DNA of 64,000 nucleotides. It comes from Chelonoidis abingdonii. Its lineage: Eukaryota > Chordata > Testudines > Testudinidae. Shown here one piece after another: positions 59,007 through 64,000 of the stretch. The translations under genes and the position numbers were made by a program. The DNA lies in NCBI RefSeq assembly GCF_003597395.2, contig NC_133770.1:297920441-297984440 (forward strand), written 5' to 3'. How positions within the stretch are numbered: the first letter of the stretch is position 1; the number at the start of each line of letters is the position of its first letter. Under the pieces are notes generated by a model. The model saw only the letters and a program-made list of their open reading frames with translations, did no database searches and was not told the DNA's origin.

Positions 59007-59012
59007 TTTATT
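59007..59012 (-). other. Putative poly(A) signal of Ly6 copy C
   Basis: AATAAA on the minus strand, 652 bp past the stop of copy C. Counterpart of 11180-11185. Confidence 0.5.
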
Positions 59013-59664
59013 CAGGTGTGATGCTCACAATGTGAGCACTGCATTCATTTTACATAAGAAAAGTCAGCCAAGGAGCAGAATAAAGAAAACAGACAACCGG
59101 GGGTGAATATATCTGAGGTTTGGTTTTGGATCATGCCTTCCCAGCAGTCAGTCTGGCGCTGATCCCTAGCATGACGTGGATGGGAAATGCCTCTGCTGTA
59201 GCAAGAGGCAAGGGTGTTTAAGTATTCCACTTTGGAGGTGGTTTGGGATAAACATTTCCTGGTGAGCCCTGACCTTTTTTTTAAATCAACCCCATCAACT
59301 GGGACTCCGGGTATAAAAGCAGATGCTCTGCCAATATTATCCACCATTTCCTGAAGGGTTAAGAGCGCAAGCGGGCATCTACCCGGTGGGGCTGCACTGT
59401 TCAACTGAGCTTCCCAGGCCTCCTGCGCACAAAACCATGCGAGCAGCAATCCAGATCTGCTCAGAGGGGCACCCAGTGACAGCAGCGGGATTTCCTTGTG
59501 AACAGCAAGAGAGCAGGTATTATCTAATGGGATCTTAGAGAGAGTTTGGAAGAAAGGGCACCATCGGTAATCCCAGTATAGCTTTGCACAGAAGAGGGGT
59601 TGGTGTCTTGTTGGAGAAGCCTGAGCAGGTTCTTCAGGGCATCAAGTTCTTTGTCCTGGCCCAA

Positions 59665-59870
59665 TCACAGTCCCGCCCTGAAATAGATGAAGCTGGCCAA
59701 GATCGCCATGGCCAGCACGGAGTAGCTGACTTTCACACTGGTGGCCCCGCTGGTATTGCACAAGAAAGAACTGCAGCAGGAAACAGAGGCGGCTGCTATT
59801 CCTATGTTTATCCCACCACTGGGGCAAACTGAAGCACATCCCTTGGAGATGCTCTGCCCAGAACGTCCGC
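59665..59870 (-). CDS. Copy C exon 3
   Basis: Acceptor TTCCGGTTCAG; TGA at 59665-59667. Same length (206 bp) as in A and B. Confidence 0.9.
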
Positions 59871-61005
59871 CTGAACCGGAAAAACAAACAAGAGAAAGAG
59901 ACTCAAGATTAAAAGATTCCCAGAGTTCGGACAGGAGCTCCTTAGCTCTGCAAAGGAGATAATTGCACTGATGTAGCTAAGCAATCCTCAGGTGAGGAGG
60001 CCATTTCTCAGCAGTTAATGGCTTCAGAGCCTTAGCTCTGCCAGTCATTGCCCAGTGATTTAAATCACTACTGCTATTATATACTCTGAAAACAGCACTA
60101 GTCTCTTCCTAGCAGTTACAAACCTGTTTGTAACCATCTGGGAATATCCCCTTCAGATTCCTGGCCAGGATTTGAGAACAGTCAAAGAACCCTGAGAATC
60201 CATTCCAGATTGTCACACTCTGCCCACTGCATGCTGGGACAGGGCTTTGGGAGTTCAGTGAGAGCTGCAGGGATGCAGCACAGAGGTGACTAGTCCTGTC
60301 TCCTGCTCTTGAGCCTCAGAGCTTTAGGGTCACAGCAAAGCTCATTAAGCAGCAGACACCAATATATCCAAAAAGGCTTCAACCCGGCCTCCTTCTGTGC
60401 ATGCACAACCAGCCAGGCACTGGGATTGGAATGTGCAAATTCTCTCACTTGCACATGCAGATAATGGAACCTTGCACCAGCATGTGAGATGTTTGGTGCT
60501 TAAACCATTGCATGGCTGGGGAGCGGCTGCAGTACTGGGCTATAAAAAAACCTCATTTCAGGACTTCAGCCAACACTGAAGGGGTAGCTATGGAGCCCCT
60601 CCATTGGCGTACAGGAAGCCTGACATTGCCTGCACTGCCCTCATATCAGTCATTCACTCATTTGCAAACCTCACTAACGAGCACAGGGGCTCCCGCCCAC
60701 TTAGCGCGTCCCAGAAAAGTTCTCCTGACATTCAGTTTCAAGGAGCGATTTCCCAATTCCACATCAGCGATGTCCCATCATTCCAGCAGAAGGAGGAAGG
60801 AAAATCCAGGGATCTGGAGCTCGGGTAGGATGTCATCTGGGAAAGCGCTATGGAAAGACAATAAGCAGCTCATGCCCAAACTTACCAATTCCTGCACCAA
60901 AATACGTGGTCACACAGTAGTTTTCATCACTTTGACATGTAGTTGATGCCAGACAATCCCAGTTGGAGGACGCATCCTTACAGGTGAAGCAGACCAGCGA
61001 GTGAG
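59665..61005 (-). CDS. Ly6/uPAR-family LY6E-like, copy C (exons 2-3, partial)
   Basis: Exons complement(60886..61005) and (59665..59870), joined in phase 1 across a 1.0-kb GT...AG intron, encode the whole mature three-finger domain and GPI signal. All ten cysteines, [14 protein letters not shown] and CCSSFLCN are kept, and there are no stops or frameshifts. By analogy with A and B, the signal-peptide exon should lie about 9-10 kb to the right, outside the window. Against copy A, exon 2 differs at nine residues, all outside the cysteines, while exon 3 differs at six. A working gene is likely if exon 1 is intact. Confidence 0.88.
60886..61005 (-). CDS. Copy C exon 2
   Basis: 120 bp, acceptor TTTTGCAG and donor GTAAGT. 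LVCFTCKDASSNWDCL opens the mature domain. Confidence 0.9.
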
Positions 61006-61069
61006 CTGCAAAAGGAAAACACTCTCATGTTAGAGGCTTGCAGAAATATGTTATTTGTTCCTGGTTTAC

Positions 61070-61709
61070 AATGGGCCTTTGTTGCCAAGAAGGCCAACAT
61101 CATAATGGACTGTATAAGTAGGATCATTGCCAGTAGATCGAGGGAAGTGATTATTCCCCACTATTCAGCACTGGTGACGACACAACTGAAGTATTGCGTC
61201 CAGTTTTGGTCCCTCCACTACACAGGGGATGTGGACAAATTGGAGAGAATCCAGTGGAGAGCAACGAACGTGATTAGGGGGCTAGGGCACATGACTTACG
61301 AGCAGAGGTTGAGGGAACTGGGGTTATTTAATCTGCAGAAGAGAAGAGTGAGGGGGGATTTGATAGTAGCTTTCAACTACCTGAAAGGGGGTTCCAAAGA
61401 GGATGGATCTTGTCTGTTCTCAGTGGTTGCAGATGACAGAACAAGGAGTAATGGTCTCAAGTTGCAGTGGGGGAGGTCTAGGTTGGATATTAGGAAACAC
61501 TATTTCACTAGGAGGGTGGTGAATCACTAGAATGGGTTACTGAAGGAGGTAGTGGAATCTCCATCCTTAGAGGTTTTTAAGGCCTGGCTTGACAAAGCCC
61601 TGTCTGGGATGATTTAGTTGGCGATTGATCGTCTTTGAGCAGGAGGTTGGACTAGATGACCTCCTGAGGTCCCTTCCAACCCTAATCTTCTATGATTCTA
61701 TTATTCTAA
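61070..61709 (+). mobile_element. CR1 LINE 3' end, shared with copy B
   Basis: Carries a 167-codon open frame (61027-61530) for the C-terminal RT region ([15 protein letters not shown]), then the 3' UTR. Same insertion as 30488-31116. Confidence 0.92.
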
Positions 61710-62317
61710 TCCCTATCCCTGTCCCCTGCTGCTAATGAGTATCAAAGTGTAGTATATCCTGATATTCTCAGCTGCTATTTCAGGCTAAATTCTCACTGAA
61801 GCCAGTGATAGATTTCCCTGCACATCGACTGAATAAGGACTTCAGGATTGGACCCAAAACACAGAGGAGGAATTTTTCAAAGGCAGAAATGGCAGCTGGG
61901 CATTCAACTGCTATTTATGCCTCTGAAAAAAAAGTTCCCCCAACACCCTCTGACACCAATTTGTAAATAAGTTCTCAGCATGTTCCTTTCCAAAGCCATA
62001 ATGTTACAGACAGGATAATAGGGTTATAAGAAAAAATAAGCATGGACTTCTCAAGAAACCATCATCCCAAACCCACCTCATTTCCTTCTTTGACAACTAG
62101 CCTAGTGGACAGGGGGAAAGCAGTAGGTGTGATATAGCTTGATTTTGACACAGTCCTATATGACATTCTCATAAGCAAAGTAAAGACAGGTGTTCTAAAT
62201 TAAATTACTATAAGGTGAGTACACAACTGACTGAAACACTGTTCAGTGTCAAACTGGGAAGGTGAATCCTGTGGGGTCCTGCAGAGGCCAGTACTGAGTA
62301 TGCTTATTACATTTAAT

Positions 62318-62507
62318 AATAGGAGATATACTTAACTCCTAGAATGGGAAGGGACCTTGAAAGGTCATTGAGTCCAGCCCCCTGCCTTCACTAGCAGGAC
62401 CAAGTACTGATTTTGCCCCAGATCCCTAAGTGGCCCCACAAGGATCAAACTTATAACCCTAGGCTTAGCAGACCAATACTCAAACCACTGAGCTATCCCA
62501 CCACCCC
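62318..62507 (-). mobile_element. Tortoise-type Pol III SINE
   Basis: Reverse-oriented tail and tRNA-like head ('aaccactgagctatcccacc'). Inserted in the CR1; absent from unit A. Confidence 0.9.
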
Positions 62508-62879
62508 AAATGATGATGCAGACAATGCCAAGCTGGGAGGGGTTACAAGCACTTTGGAGGGCAGGTTTAGAATTCAAAATGACCTTGACAAATTTGAAAA
62601 TTGGTCTGAAATCCACAAAGTGAAATTCAAGGAAGTTAAGTGCAAAGTACTACAGTTTGGAAGGAAAAATCAAATGAACAGCTACAAAACAGGGAACAAC
62701 TGGCTAAGTGGTAGCATTGCTGGAAAGGATCTGAGGGTTATAGTGGATCACACATTGAATATGAGTCAACAATGTGATGCAGTTTAAAAAAAGGCTAATA
62801 TCATTCTCGAGTGTAGTAACAGAAGTCTTGAATGTAAGACAGAGGAGGAAATTGTCCTGTTCTGTTTAACACTGGTGAG

Positions 62880-63924
62880 CAGGGGTGGCAGGTTTGTATA
62901 ATTTTTGGTGGTGCCCAGAACAGGTCCAAGTCCCGCCCCCCTCCCCCACCTGCCTTGTAAGCCGATATATATCTTTAAAAATAATTTAAAAATGTGAGGG
63001 CTCTCAGGTGGGGCCGGTATGAGGGGTTTGGGGTGTGGGAGGGGCTCAGGCAGCAGGTTGAGCTGAGCAGTGAGGGCTGTGGGGTGGGGCTGGGGATGAG
63101 GGGTTTGGGATGTGCGAGGGGCTCAGGAAGAGGGTTGGGGTGAGGGCTCTGGCTGGGGGGTGCGGGCTCGTGGGTGGGGCCAGGGATGAGGGGTTTGGGG
63201 TGTGGGAGGGGCTCAGGCAGCAGGTTGAGGTGAGGGGTGAGGGCTGTGGGGTGGGGCAGGGGATGAGGGTTTTGGGGTATGGGAGGGTTTCAGAAAGAGG
63301 GTTGGGGTGAGGAGTGAGGGTTCTGGCTGGGGGGCGCAGGTTTCTGGGTGGGGCGAGGCCAGGGATGAGGAGTTTGGGGTGCCGGCAGGCTGCCCCAGGG
63401 CTGGGCCAGAGAGGAGGACTCCCTGCAACCCTTTCCCTGCCGGCAGCAGCAAGCTCTGGGGGAAGGACCTCCCTTCCCCCACCCGATAACACACTCCCCT
63501 GCTGCTGCCCCTCACTGTAGCCTCACTGGGGGTGGTGGGTGGGGCTGCCCCTTGCCCAGCGTGGGGTAGGAGCAGTGACTGCAGGCGGGAGGGCCCCCTT
63601 GTGCTGGTGGAGGGTCCCACTGGAAAAGGGAAGAGTCGGAGGAGGAAGGGCAGGGGCAGGGCCAGCCTGCCCTGGCACTAGTGGGGATTAGGGGTGCTAG
63701 GACCCTGCAGTGGCAGTTGATGCTGAGCAGCAGGGGAGAGGCAGGGAGGCTCTAGGGCCCAGGGAAAGCAGGCGGGGGCAGCAAGTGGGGGCTGGGAGAC
63801 ACTTGGGTGTGGTGCAAGGGGCCAGGGGAGAGACCAGGCCCCAAACACTGGTGGAGCCGGGCCCCCGGGCCCTGAATATTGCTGGAGCCCGGGCACCACA
63901 GGCCCATATAACTCTCTGCCCATG
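62880..63924. mobile_element. hAT-like element with internal tandem repeats, unit-C specific
   Basis: The termini CAGGGGTGGCAGGTTTGTAT and the inverse of CATGGGCAGAGAGTTATAT are similar inverted repeats. 8-bp flanks CTGGTGAG (62872-62879) and CTGGGGAG (63925-63932) differ at one base. It splits the CR1, which is continuous at about 14732 in unit A. G-rich frames inside are chance. Confidence 0.85.
63005..63375. repeat. G-rich tandem repeat inside the hAT element
   Basis: About four units of roughly 85-95 bp containing 'ggatgaggggtttggg' and 'gaggggctcagg', alternating between two variants. Confidence 0.8.
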
Positions 63925-64000
63925 CTGGGGAGGCCTCAGCTGGAGTTCTGTGTCCAATTCTGGGCACTCAAAGAAGTGGACAAATTGGAGAAAGTCCAAC

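Larger units (their letters stand above)
62037..64000 (+). mobile_element. CR1 LINE, unit C counterpart of 14045-15262
   Basis: Interrupted by a Pol III SINE (62318-62507) and a hAT-like element (62880-63924). Resumes with 'gcctcagctggagttctgtg' at 63933 and runs off the window. Confidence 0.88.

Noticed and set aside
61027..61530. 167-codon frame as a gene
   Set aside because: It is the C-terminal reverse-transcriptase region of a 5'-truncated CR1.
1..64000. CRISPR arrays, prokaryotic operons or defence systems
   Set aside because: All tandem repeats lack regular unique spacers, and the sequence is vertebrate.

Overview
The window is vertebrate nuclear DNA, almost certainly from a turtle. 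The evidence is a dense mix of CR1 LINE 3' ends, several copies of a tRNA-headed SINE with a CR1-like tail (the layout of the tortoise Pol III/SINE), and many hAT-like and Harbinger-like DNA transposons. There are no bacterial-type operons, and nearly all open frames in the window are chance or repeat-derived.

The only convincing host genes are three tandem, minus-strand paralogues of a Ly6/uPAR-family (three-finger, GPI-anchored) gene that most resembles LY6E. Copy A is complete here: exon 1 complement(22595..22646), exon 2 complement(13553..13672), exon 3 complement(11841..12046). It encodes 125 residues with all ten framework cysteines, in-phase splice sites and a C-terminal hydrophobic GPI signal. 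Copy B (exon 1 at 40784..40820, exon 2 at 30305..30424, exon 3 at 29215..29420) has an ATA in place of the start ATG, has lost one framework cysteine and lacks the inherited poly(A) signal, so it is probably a pseudogene. Copy C has intact exons 2 and 3 (60886..61005 and 59665..59870); its first exon should lie beyond the right edge.

Layout: 1-5.9 kb repeats and old remnants; 5.96-23.3 kb duplication unit A; 23.3-29.0 kb repeat-rich spacer with no paralogous match seen elsewhere in the window; 29.0-42.4 kb unit B; 42.57-64 kb unit C. Unit C is split at 45.15-57.19 kb by about 12 kb of nested insertions: a CR1 tail, a 2-kb DNA transposon, a minus-strand gag/protease relic and a broken endogenous retrovirus with two LTRs. 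Comparing the three units works like a fossil record. Elements present in some units and absent in others have visible empty sites and target-site duplications. A CR1 shared by B and C but absent from A implies that A split off first.

There is a 650-base gap (35504-36153) and a 25-base gap (50953-50977). The sequence around the second gap looks noisy and should be treated with caution.
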